Assembly: GCA_047623555.1 (NCBI GenBank)
Contig: JBLHMP010000045.1
Coordinates: 1-30,735 of the forward strand
Origin: NORP181 sp047623555
GTDB lineage: Bacteria; Pseudomonadota; Alphaproteobacteria; Rhodobacterales; Rhodobacteraceae
Direction of reading: 5' to 3'
DNA length: 30,735 nt
Positions 16,290 through 23,828 of this stretch are shown here, piece after piece (position 1 is the stretch's first letter; every line of letters begins with the position of its first letter). The notes beneath the pieces were generated by a model. That model was not told where the DNA came from, did not search any database, and was given only the letters and a program-made list of their open reading frames with translations. A program made the position numbers and the translations under genes.

Positions 16290-16759
16290 ATGCAAAATAT
16301 GGACAGTATCGACACGCGCATCCTATCCGCGATGCAAAAGAACGCGCACATGCCCATTGCCGCGCTTGCCGATCACGCCGGCACCTCGACCGCCTCTGTG
16401 CAACGTCGACTGAAACGTTCGCGCGCAGTGGCGTTATCACCCGTGAGATGGCACAGCTTGACGGCAAAAAACTGGGGTTTGGCATCACCGCCGTTGTTTC
16501 GGTTGAACTAGAACGCGACCGGCTTGATCAGATTGATGCGTTTAAACGCAAGGCCCGGTTTGATCCGCAGGTTCAGCATTTCTATTGCGTGGCGGGCAAA
16601 TCTGACTTTTTCTTAATCGCCGTCGCCAAGGATATCGCCGATTACGAAGCCTTCACCCACCGGTTTTTCTTTGCCGACAAAAACGTGCGCAAATTCAGCA
16701 CATCCATTATGGTCTCTACAGAAAAGACCACTTTGGAGCTGCCATTAGCAACAGGGTGA
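16290..16759 (+). pseudogene. Lrp/AsnC-family regulator, frameshifted (azlB-like)
   Basis: Frame one from ATG 16290 (GAGGT ribosome site) encodes an Asn-C type helix-turn-helix (IDTRILSAMQKNAHMPIAAL, then TSTASVQRRLKRSR). After 16425 it reads nonsense and stops at 16511. The matching ligand-binding half (GVITREMAQLDGKKLGFGIT, ending TTLELPLATG) continues from about 16427 in another frame to 16759. Restoring one base in G-C at 16425-16426 (GaC, Asp) gives a continuous protein of about 156 residues, normal for the family. So a single-base deletion splits the gene; a sequencing error is the alternative. The downstream half could start at ATG 16448 but would lack DNA binding. It is divergent from azlCD, its likely target. 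Confidence 0.85.
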
Positions 16760-16793
16760 GGCGCTAAAACGCCAATAGGCATTTCTCCTATTT

Positions 16794-16807
16794 CGGAATC
16801 GATTCCG
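16794..16807. promoter_or_regulatory. 14-bp perfect palindrome upstream of kbl
   Basis: CGGAATCGATTCCG is perfectly self-complementary and sits 33 bp before the kbl start, in the 80-bp gap after the Lrp pseudogene. Its position suggests an operator of the kbl-tdh operon. A weaker repeat TATGT-N11-ACATA (16809-16829) follows. No regulator can be named from the sequence. Confidence 0.45.
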
Positions 16808-16839
16808 TTATGTTAGATATCACGACATAGGAGTTTCCA

Positions 16840-18027
16840 ATGTCCCAATCGTTTCTAACCCATATCAGCCAGACCCTGACCCAGATCGAGTCCGAAGGCC
16901 TAACAAAACGCGAGCGAATGATCACCTCACCGCAAGGTGGCGAAATCACTGTCGGCGGACACAAGGTTATCAATCTATGCGCCAACAATTATCTGGGGTT
17001 GGCCAACCACCCTGATTTGATCGCCGCCGCCAAGGGTGCGATGGGGCCCAAGGGGTTTGGCATGGCCTCGGTCCGGTTTATCTGCGGCACCCAGGACATT
17101 CACCGCGAATTAGAACAGCGTCTGGCCGGGTTTCTGAACAAAGACGACGCGATCCTGTTTGCCGCCTGTTTCGACGCCAATGGCGGGTTGTTTGAGCCGC
17201 TTTTGGGGCCCGAGGATGCGATCATCTCGGACTCGCTCAACCACGCATCGATCATCGACGGGGTGCGTCTGTGCAAAGCGAAACGCTATCGTTACCAGAA
17301 CAGCGATATGGGTGATCTTGAGGCGCATCTGAAACAGGCCCGCACCGACGGCGCGCGCCATATCATGATCGCCACAGACGGTGTGTTTAGCATGGACGGC
17401 TATCTGGCCAACCTGCCCGCCATCACCGAACTGGCCCGCACCTATGACGCTGTGGTTATGGTTGATGACTGTCACGCCACCGGGTTCATGGGGCCAAACG
17501 GCGCCGGAACGCCGGATCATTTTGGCGTTGATGTCGACATTCTGACCGGGACCTTGGGCAAAGCACTTGGCGGGGCCATTGGCGGCTATATCGCCGGCCC
17601 TCAGCCGGTGATTGACCTGTTGCGGCAACGCGCCCGGCCCTATCTGTTCTCGAATTCACTGCCGCCGTCGATTGTCGCGGCGGGTCTTACGGCAATCACC
17701 TTGGTTGAAAATGGCGCCGAACAACGTGCGCAACTATTTGATAACACACGTTACTGGCGCGCTGGCCTTGAAAGGTTGGGTTTTGATCTACTGCCCGGCG
17801 AACACCCCATTGTCCCAGTGATGTTAGGCGAGGCGCAATTGGCGCAGGATTTGGCGACACGCCTATTTGACGAAGGTGTCTATGTCTCGGGCTTCTTTTT
17901 TCCGGTGGTCCCACGCGGCAAAGCCCGCATTCGCACCCAGATGAACGCAGCACTAAAACGCGAAGAACTGGACCGCGCGCTGACAGCGTTTGAGATTGCC
18001 GGTAAAGCCGTGGGGGTGTTGTCATGA
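16840..18027 (+). CDS. kbl: 2-amino-3-ketobutyrate CoA ligase (glycine C-acetyltransferase)
   Basis: PLP enzyme that cleaves 2-amino-3-ketobutyrate with CoA to glycine and acetyl-CoA, the second step of threonine catabolism after Tdh. The 395-residue length matches E. coli Kbl. It shows the alpha-oxoamine synthase motifs: NNYLGLANHP (49-58), DSLNHASIIDG (131-141), VDDCHATGFMG (208-218) with the PLP-pyridine aspartate, and TGTLGKALGG (236-245) with the Schiff-base Lys241. The ribosome site TAGGAG precedes ATG 16840. Its stop overlaps the tdh start (ATGA), so the pair is translationally coupled. Confidence 0.96.
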   Translation: MSQSFLTHISQTLTQIESEGLTKRERMITSPQGGEITVGGHKVINLCANNYLGLANHPDLIAAAKGAMGPKGFGMASVRFICGTQDIHRELEQRLAGFLNKDDAILFAACFDANGGLFEPLLGPEDAIISDSLNHASIIDGVRLCKAKRYRYQNSDMGDLEAHLKQARTDGARHIMIATDGVFSMDGYLANLPAITELARTYDAVVMVDDCHATGFMGPNGAGTPDHFGVDVDILTGTLGKALGGAIGGYIAGPQPVIDLLRQRARPYLFSNSLPPSIVAAGLTAITLVENGAEQRAQLFDNTRYWRAGLERLGFDLLPGEHPIVPVMLGEAQLAQDLATRLFDEGVYVSGFFFPVVPRGKARIRTQMNAALKREELDRALTAFEIAGKAVGVLS

Positions 18028-19061
18028 GCAACGAAATGAAATGTCTGATCAAATCCGAACCCCGCGAAGGGTTGTGGATGAAGACCGCGCCAGTGCCAGA
18101 AATTGGCCCAGATGACGTGCTGATCAAAATCAACAAGACTGGCATTTGCGGCACGGACATTCACATCTGGAACTGGGACGAATGGGCCGCCAAAACCGTG
18201 CCTGTACCGCTGATAACCGGCCATGAATTCGCCGGTCAGATTGTCGAACTGGGCCGAAATGTCGATGATCTGCAAATCGGGCAACGGTGCAGTGGCGAAG
18301 GCCATCTGATCGGTAAGCATTCCCGTCAGAGCCGCGCTGGCAAGTTTCATCTGGACCCGGAAACCCGTGGTATCGGCGTGAACGAACAGGGCGCATTTGC
18401 GCAATATCTGCGGCTACCCGCGTTTAACGTGGTGCCGTTACCCGATGCTATCAGCGACGACATCGGCGCCATTTTAGACCCGCTTGGCAACGCTGTGCAC
18501 ACCGCACTAAGCTTTGATCTGGTGGGCGAGGACGTGCTGATCACCGGCGCCGGCCCGATTGGCATCATGGCCGCCGTCGTTGCACGACACGTCGGGGCGC
18601 GCCATGTTGTGATCACCGATGTCAATCAAACCCGTCTGGATCTGGCAGCTAAGGTTGCCGATGTGGTGCCGGTGAACGTCGCCGAGCAGGATTTGGACGA
18701 GGTCCGTGACCGCCTGAAAATGCGCGAAGGCTTTGATGTGGGGCTTGAAATGTCGGGCAATCAACACGCACTTGACCAGATGGTCGAGGCCTTGGTGATG
18801 GGCGGGCGGATTGCCCTTTTGGGTATTCCACCGGGCAAATCTCCGGTGGATTGGTCGCGTATTGTGTTTAAGGCGATCACCATCAAGGGCGTTTACGGGC
18901 GTGAGATATTTGAGACCTGGTACAAAATGATTGCGATGCTGGAAAACGGGCTTAACATCAGTGATGTTATCACCCATCGGTTTGGCATAGATGATTTTGA
19001 GCAGGGTTTCGCGGCGATGAAATCGGGTCAAAGCGGCAAAGTGGTTTTGGACTGGACATAG
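18024..19061 (+). CDS. tdh: L-threonine 3-dehydrogenase lacking structural-zinc cysteines
   Basis: Zinc-dependent medium-chain dehydrogenase oxidising L-threonine to 2-amino-3-ketobutyrate with NAD+. The 345 residues include the catalytic zinc site Cys42 (GICGTD) and His67-Glu68 (GHE), the Rossmann motif GAGPIG (175-180) and DPLGNAVHTAL (152-162). The lobe that normally carries four structural-zinc cysteines (93, 96, 99, 107 in E. coli) has the same spacing but reads Gly97, Ser100, Ser103 and Asp111, so this zinc should be absent. It overlaps kbl by four bases and is followed two bases later by a PLP enzyme gene. The internal Met5 is an alternative start. Function is well supported by the operon context. 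Confidence 0.94.
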   Translation: MSNEMKCLIKSEPREGLWMKTAPVPEIGPDDVLIKINKTGICGTDIHIWNWDEWAAKTVPVPLITGHEFAGQIVELGRNVDDLQIGQRCSGEGHLIGKHSRQSRAGKFHLDPETRGIGVNEQGAFAQYLRLPAFNVVPLPDAISDDIGAILDPLGNAVHTALSFDLVGEDVLITGAGPIGIMAAVVARHVGARHVVITDVNQTRLDLAAKVADVVPVNVAEQDLDEVRDRLKMREGFDVGLEMSGNQHALDQMVEALVMGGRIALLGIPPGKSPVDWSRIVFKAITIKGVYGREIFETWYKMIAMLENGLNISDVITHRFGIDDFEQGFAAMKSGQSGKVVLDWT

Positions 19062-19063
19062 GC

Positions 19064-20020
19064 ATGGCGGCAAATTCAATCATCGACGTGATCGGCCGAA
19101 CACCGTCTGTCTGGCTCGATCAGATGGTGGCAAGTCGCGGCCTTTCGGGGCGGATATTGGCAAAGCTGGACTATTTGAACCCCGGTCTTTCCAAAAAAGA
19201 CCGCGCCGCCAAAGGCATCATCGAGGCCGCCGAGGCCGCAGGTCAGTTGCGCCCCGGCCAAACCGTGGTCGAGTTGACCAGCGGCAATATGGGCACCGGG
19301 CTGGCCATTATCTGCGCCATCAAGGGCTATCCATTTGTGGCCGTCATGTCGCGCGGCAACTCACCCGAACGGGCGCAGATGATGCGCGCATTAGGCGCCG
19401 AGGTCGTGTTGGTTGAGCAGGCCAAAGGCAGCATTCCGGGACAGGTATCCGGGATTGATCTGGCCTTGGTCGAAGACGCCACACGGCGGATCACCAACGA
19501 ACGCGAAGCATTTCGCGCCAATCAGTTTTCCCATCCCGGCAATGCAGACGCTCATTTCAGAACCACCGGACCGGAGCTGTGGCAGGACAGCGATGAAACG
19601 TTAACCGCCCTCGTCGATTTCGCCGGGTCTGGCGGTACGTTTGGTGGTACGATGCGGGCCCTGCGGGACCGAAATCCGTCGTTGCGCGGTTATGTAGTTG
19701 AGCCCGAAGGTGCCGCGATTTTGTCCGGGCAAACGGTTAGTCAGCCGGGCCATCCCATTCAGGGCGGCGGGTATGCCATTAATGATCTGGCGTTGCTAAC
19801 GGACGTTCCGATCGACGGCTACATCGCCATTTCAGGCGATGAGGCACGCACGATGACGCGGGCATTGGCACGCGAAGAAGGCATTTTTGCCGGGTTCTCA
19901 GCCGGGGCCAATGTCGCCGCAGCACTTGGCCTGTTGGCCGGGGATTTGGCGGGTGAAACAATTGCCGTCATTATCGGTGACAGCGGGTTGAAATACCTGT
20001 CGACCGACCTTTGGGATTAA
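19064..20020 (+). CDS. PLP-dependent enzyme of the cysteine synthase family
   Basis: Fold-type II PLP protein, 318 residues. The Schiff-base lysine is probably Lys45 in LSKKDRAAKG (normally SVKDR). The substrate loop is TSGNMGTGLA (72-81; normally TSGNTG), the phosphate-binding loop GSGGTFGGT (188-196), followed by GFSAGANVAAA (277-287) and the terminal IIGDSGLKYLST. It resembles cysteine synthase or cystathionine beta-synthase, but the altered TSGNM and SKKD segments argue against an ordinary O-acetylserine sulfhydrylase. It starts two bases after tdh, so it belongs to the kbl-tdh operon. A role on threonine, serine or a related amino acid is inferred from that position only; the reaction is unknown. 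Confidence 0.85.
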   Translation: MAANSIIDVIGRTPSVWLDQMVASRGLSGRILAKLDYLNPGLSKKDRAAKGIIEAAEAAGQLRPGQTVVELTSGNMGTGLAIICAIKGYPFVAVMSRGNSPERAQMMRALGAEVVLVEQAKGSIPGQVSGIDLALVEDATRRITNEREAFRANQFSHPGNADAHFRTTGPELWQDSDETLTALVDFAGSGGTFGGTMRALRDRNPSLRGYVVEPEGAAILSGQTVSQPGHPIQGGGYAINDLALLTDVPIDGYIAISGDEARTMTRALAREEGIFAGFSAGANVAAALGLLAGDLAGETIAVIIGDSGLKYLSTDLWD

Positions 20021-20026
20021 CCACAT

Positions 20027-20755
20027 TCAGGCCGTCAGCGGAACGCGACCTTCGTCGGTCAACAACCAGCATTGCGTGCCTTCAAACACCGCCGGGTGGA
20101 TAGGTCGCCCATAGCCGGCCCCACCATCCAGATCGATCCGATTGCCGAAATGTTCAGGGTATTCCAGCGCCGTGTGGCCATGCACAATCAGCCACGGGTG
20201 CGGCGCGGTAAAGTCATGAAACACGCCGCGAATCCACACCAGATCATCCTCGATCTGCTCCGCCAGCGGCACCTCGGGCAAAATGCCCGCGTGAACAAAC
20301 AATAAACCATCCCGCTCCAGGGAAGTCGGTAACCCTTCTAGAAACGCCAAATGATCCTCGGGGACCGCAGCAGCGGCCGCCTGAAATGCCACATCCAACG
20401 GCATATCTGCCGAATTGGCCACCCCATAGGACGCTAGCGTCGCAGGACCACCCAATCTGGGGTTCATCCAGCCCAGCCCGGACAATATCCGCGCATCATT
20501 CTGATCACCCGTGCGCACAAACCGGGCGAACATGCGATCGTGGTTGCCCTTGATCACATGCCAATTGCGCCCTTTTTTCTGCCCGGCCATCAGTGCGGCG
20601 ATCACACCACGACTGTCTGGCCCACGATCCACCAGATCGCCCAGAAACACGATTTCCGCGTCTGTGCCACCGTCCTGTTCGATCAGGTCCAACGCATGAT
20701 CCAAAAACGCAGTTTGGCCATGAATGTCGCCAAGGCAATAGATCGGATCAGGCAT
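20027..20755 (-). CDS. PPP-family metallophosphatase (serine/threonine phosphatase-like)
   Basis: The 242-residue calcineurin-like phosphatase has the two-metal motifs in order: GDIHG (9-13), GDLVDRG (39-45), GNHD (70-73), VHAG (154-157) and VHGHT (191-195). This set is that of the PPP branch (lambda/PrpA-type protein phosphatase, ApaH). ApaH is usually a little longer, so a small protein Ser/Thr phosphatase or a general phosphoesterase is likely. The frame is open to a TTG at 20770, but the ATG at 20755 has GGAAAGAG in front and gives the family N-terminus. It sits between the kbl operon (convergent, 6-bp gap) and serA. No physiological substrate can be named; a link with the kinase near 28.5 kb is speculation. 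Confidence 0.88.
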   Translation of the reverse strand: MPDPIYCLGDIHGQTAFLDHALDLIEQDGGTDAEIVFLGDLVDRGPDSRGVIAALMAGQKKGRNWHVIKGNHDRMFARFVRTGDQNDARILSGLGWMNPRLGGPATLASYGVANSADMPLDVAFQAAAAAVPEDHLAFLEGLPTSLERDGLLFVHAGILPEVPLAEQIEDDLVWIRGVFHDFTAPHPWLIVHGHTALEYPEHFGNRIDLDGGAGYGRPIHPAVFEGTQCWLLTDEGRVPLTA

Positions 20756-20830
20756 ATCAACTCTTTCCAAAATTACGTGTCGTGTTGTGCCCTACCCCAA
20801 ACATCTAGGACAGAGCGTGGTATTTCACAC

Positions 20831-22426
20831 TCAGGCGACGTCGAACATCAGCGGTTTGACCTGCTTGAACATGCCCGTGTCTACGAGTTTCTGCAATACC
20901 CCCGCAGGGACCTGATTGTCCACAGAAAGCAGTGCGATCGCTTCGCCCCCAACCTCAGAGCGGCCAAGGGTAAAGTTGGCAATATTAACGCCATTTTCAC
21001 CCATTGTCTGACCCAGCATACCAATGACGCCCGGCTCATCTTCGTTGGTCGTATAGAGCATGTTTGCGCCAATCTCGGCATCAATGTTGATACCTTTGAT
21101 CTGGATAAATCGTGGTTTACCATCGCTAAACACGGTTCCGGCAATGGAGCGTTCGCGTTTATCCGTCACCACCGTCAGTTTCAGATAGCCATCAAACGCG
21201 CCGGATTTATCCTGACTGGTGGTGCTGATCTGAATGCCACGCTCTTTGGCAATAACAGGCGCCGACACCATGTTCACATCAGGATTTGACGTTTTCATGA
21301 TCCCGGCCACAGCCGCACAATTCAGCGCCTCAAGGTTCATTTGCGAAACAGTGCCATCATACAAGATGTTGATCGCCTTGATCGGTTCATCGGTCAGTTG
21401 CCCGATAAAGGCACCCAAATGGCCGGCCAGTTTGATCCATGGGGCCATCACCTTGGCCTCTTCGGCAGTCACAGACGGCATGTTCAGCGCGTTGGTCACG
21501 GCACCGGTCAAAAGATAGTCAGACATTTGCTCTGCCACCTGAACCGCGACGTTTTCCTGCGCTTCGGTGGTCGCTGCCCCCAGATGCGGCGTGCAAACCA
21601 CATTGGGAAGGTTGAACAACGGGCTTTCCTTGGCCGGCTCAACTGCAAACACATCCAATGCCGCCCCGGCCACATGACCCGATGTCAACAGATCGGCCAG
21701 CGCGTCTTCATCGACCAAACCGCCACGGGCACAGTTGATGATCCGCACACCCTTTTTGGTCTTTTCCAACGCTTCGCGCGACAAGATGTTGCGCGTCATG
21801 TCGGTCAGCGGCACATGCAAGGTGATGAAATCGGCGCGGGCCAGCAGATCGTCAAGCTCGACCTTCTCAACACCCATCTTATCGGCCTTCTCAACACCCA
21901 GAAACGGATCATAGGCGATGACTTTCATCTTCAACCCGCGGGCGCGATCACAGACGATTCCACCGATATTGCCGGCACCGATCACACCAAGGGTCTTGCC
22001 CGTCAGCTCAACACCCATAAACTTGGATTTCTCCCACTTGCCTGCGTGGGTCGAGGCACTTGCCTCAGGGATTTGACGCGCCACGGCGAACATCATCGCA
22101 ATGGCATGTTCGGCGGTGGTTATCATGTTGCCAAATGGCGTGTTCATTACGATCACACCGCGTTTAGAGGCGGCTTCTTTGTCGACATTATCAGTGCCAA
22201 TCCCGGCGCGACCAACAACCTTGAGATTGACAGCATTGCGCAGGATGGTCTCGGTGACCTTGGTGGCAGACCGAATGGCAAGACCGTCATATTGACCGAT
22301 CACTTCGGCCAATCGTTTTTTGTCCTTGCCCAGATCGGGTTCAAAATCCACCTCGATGCCGCGGTCGCGGAAAATCTGGACGGCAGTTGGGGATAGTTTG
22401 TCGGATACGAGTACTTTGGGAGCCAT
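20831..22426 (-). CDS. serA: D-3-phosphoglycerate dehydrogenase
   Basis: First enzyme of the phosphorylated serine pathway, oxidising 3-phosphoglycerate to 3-phosphohydroxypyruvate with NAD+. The 531 residues define the long type 1 enzyme: catalytic/NAD domain with GAGNIG (150-155) and the catalytic residues Arg234 (NCARGG), Glu263 (AVEP) and His281 (TPHLG), an intervening ASB domain (about 320-450), and a C-terminal ACT domain (about 459-531; NEDEPGVIGMLGQTMG), often a serine-feedback or oligomerisation site. The ATG is preceded by AAAGGA. It follows serC by 55 bp on the same strand, so serC-serA are likely cotranscribed. Confidence 0.97.
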   Translation of the reverse strand: MAPKVLVSDKLSPTAVQIFRDRGIEVDFEPDLGKDKKRLAEVIGQYDGLAIRSATKVTETILRNAVNLKVVGRAGIGTDNVDKEAASKRGVIVMNTPFGNMITTAEHAIAMMFAVARQIPEASASTHAGKWEKSKFMGVELTGKTLGVIGAGNIGGIVCDRARGLKMKVIAYDPFLGVEKADKMGVEKVELDDLLARADFITLHVPLTDMTRNILSREALEKTKKGVRIINCARGGLVDEDALADLLTSGHVAGAALDVFAVEPAKESPLFNLPNVVCTPHLGAATTEAQENVAVQVAEQMSDYLLTGAVTNALNMPSVTAEEAKVMAPWIKLAGHLGAFIGQLTDEPIKAINILYDGTVSQMNLEALNCAAVAGIMKTSNPDVNMVSAPVIAKERGIQISTTSQDKSGAFDGYLKLTVVTDKRERSIAGTVFSDGKPRFIQIKGINIDAEIGANMLYTTNEDEPGVIGMLGQTMGENGVNIANFTLGRSEVGGEAIALLSVDNQVPAGVLQKLVDTGMFKQVKPLMFDVA

Positions 22427-22461
22427 GAGTTTGGTCCTTTACTAAAAATTTATGGTGTAGG

Positions 22462-22477
22462 GTGGGTGAAAACCCAC
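22462..22477. repeat. Hairpin with GAAA tetraloop between serC and serA
   Basis: GTGGGT-GAAA-ACCCAC is a perfect 6-bp stem with a GNRA loop (TTTC on the minus strand). It lies in the 55-bp serC-serA gap, within a GTAGGGTGGGTGAAAACCCA-type block that I recall as a recurrent extragenic element. It may process or partially terminate the transcript and so set the serC/serA ratio. There is no T-run directly after the stem on the minus strand. Confidence 0.5.
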
Positions 22478-22481
22478 GCGC

Positions 22482-23624
22482 CTAAAGGGCTGAGATTTCG
22501 GTCTCAAAGGCCCAGTTTAGCCACAAAAGCATGGCCGCAATGTCCGATGTTTCCACCGTGCTGCCGCACCAGATGCGCAAACCTGCAGGGGCGTCACGAT
22601 AGGCACCAATGTCGAGCGCAACCGCTTCGGATTCCAGCCGCTTGGCGATGGCTTTGGCAAACGCCGCACTGTCGCCAATCCGGGCGTCATTGAATTTAAG
22701 ACAGACCGATGTGTTGGACCGCGTTGCCGGATCACTAGCCAGAAACTCCAACCAATCATGCGACGCCACAAAACCCGCAACCGCAGCCGTATTGGCATCT
22801 GCACGGGCGATCATACCCTGCAAACCACCGATTGAGCGCGCCCAGTTCAGTGACACCAGATAGTCTTCAACCGCCAACATCGACGGCGTGTTGATTGTCG
22901 CACCGGTAAAGATACCGTCAATCAGCTTACCCGCTTTGGTCAAACGGAAAATCTTGGGCAAAGGCCAGGCTGGCGTATAGTTTTCCAACCGGTCCACGGC
23001 GCGTGGGCTCAGGATCAGCATGCCATGCGCCGCCTCGCCACCGAGCACTTTTTGCCAGCTAAAAGTTGTCGCATCAAGCTTGTCCCACGGCAGGTCCATG
23101 GCAAATGCGGCACTGGTGGCGTCACACAGGGTTAGCCCCTGACGATCCGCCGGAATCACGTCACCGTTGGGAACGCACACACCGGATGTGGTGCCGTTCC
23201 AGGTGAAACAAACATCGCAATCCCAGTCGACAGCCGCCAGATCAACAATATCGCCATAGTCGGCGGTCCGGACCGTGGCGTCCAATTTCAGTTGCTTGAC
23301 CACATCGGTCACCCACCCCGCGCCAAAACTCTCCCAGGCGAGCATCTCAACAGGGCGTTCGCCCAGCAGGTTCCACATCGCCATCTCATAGGCGCCAGTA
23401 TCAGACGCCGGTACGATACCGATTTTGTAATCCGCAGGCACACCCAGCAATGCGCGGGTCTCCTCAATTGCGGCAAGCAATTTCGCTTTGCCAACTGCCG
23501 CCCTATGCGATCGGCCCAATGGCGCGTCAGCAAGGTTGCTCAGATCAAATGTGGGGATTTTGGCACAAGGGCCCGATGAAAAACGCGGATTAGCCGGCCG
23601 CGATGCCGGTTGTTGTATAGTCAT
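22482..23624 (-). CDS. serC: Phosphoserine aminotransferase
   Basis: PLP enzyme converting 3-phosphohydroxypyruvate and glutamate to O-phosphoserine, the second step of serine synthesis (it can also act in pyridoxal phosphate synthesis). The 380-residue length and N-terminus (RPANPRFSSGPCAKIPTF) match the alphaproteobacterial form. SWQKVLGGEAAHG (189-201) carries the Schiff-base Lys192, and Asp168 (LCDATSAAF) is the pyridine-nitrogen ligand. The ATG at 23624 sits beside the strong ribosome site GGAAGGA, which lies inside a leader hairpin. It is followed by serA on the same strand. Confidence 0.96.
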   Translation of the reverse strand: MTIQQPASRPANPRFSSGPCAKIPTFDLSNLADAPLGRSHRAAVGKAKLLAAIEETRALLGVPADYKIGIVPASDTGAYEMAMWNLLGERPVEMLAWESFGAGWVTDVVKQLKLDATVRTADYGDIVDLAAVDWDCDVCFTWNGTTSGVCVPNGDVIPADRQGLTLCDATSAAFAMDLPWDKLDATTFSWQKVLGGEAAHGMLILSPRAVDRLENYTPAWPLPKIFRLTKAGKLIDGIFTGATINTPSMLAVEDYLVSLNWARSIGGLQGMIARADANTAAVAGFVASHDWLEFLASDPATRSNTSVCLKFNDARIGDSAAFAKAIAKRLESEAVALDIGAYRDAPAGLRIWCGSTVETSDIAAMLLWLNWAFETEISAL

Positions 23625-23705
23625 TTATGCTATCCTTCCAGATAAGCGCCCTTCGTTGGGGAAGGGTGTCCCACTTGCCGGAATAGGTGGGCGCGGGCAT
23701 CGGCG
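23625..23705 (-). promoter_or_regulatory. Structured serC leader, candidate serC RNA motif
   Basis: The minus-strand leader of serC folds into three hairpins: CCCAC/GTGGG (23691-23670) with loop CTATTCCGGCAA, CCCTTC/GAAGGG (23666-23649) with loop CCCAAC, and TATC/GATA (23644-23631) whose loop TGGAAG contains most of the ribosome binding site. GCGCCC (23694-23689) can instead pair with GGGCGC (23651-23646), disrupting the first two stems, so two exclusive folds exist. A cis-regulatory 'serC motif' has been described upstream of serC in alphaproteobacteria. Position and structure fit, but I matched it from memory, without a covariance model. Confidence 0.55.
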
Positions 23706-23797
23706 CAACCGGAAATTTGAAAACAAATTGATCTATGCACTCCATACACAGAAAATTGGGCTGTAATTTGATTGGACCTGCGGTAACCTGTGCGAGC

Positions 23798-23815
23798 GTT
23801 GATTCAGCTATCAAC
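23798..23815 (+). promoter_or_regulatory. Inverted repeat before the caspase-like gene
   Basis: GTTGAT-TCAGCT-ATCAAC is a perfect 6-bp inverted repeat with a 6-base spacer, ending four bases before the ribosome site AGGAG of the caspase-like gene. It is suitable as an operator or a leader hairpin masking that site. Confidence 0.4.
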
Positions 23816-23828
23816 ATTAGGAGCTTCA

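Noticed and set aside
17110..17628. 172-codon minus-strand frame inside kbl
   Set aside because: Antisense to kbl, whose catalytic motifs span the same bases.
20027..20755. ApaH (diadenosine tetraphosphatase)
   Set aside because: It shares the PPP motifs, but the length and context do not favour ApaH over other PPP phosphatases, so no symbol was given.
21341..22396. 351-codon open frame on the plus strand opposite serA
   Set aside because: Antisense to serA, whose motifs are complete. The composition is unlike a real protein and no ribosome site precedes it.
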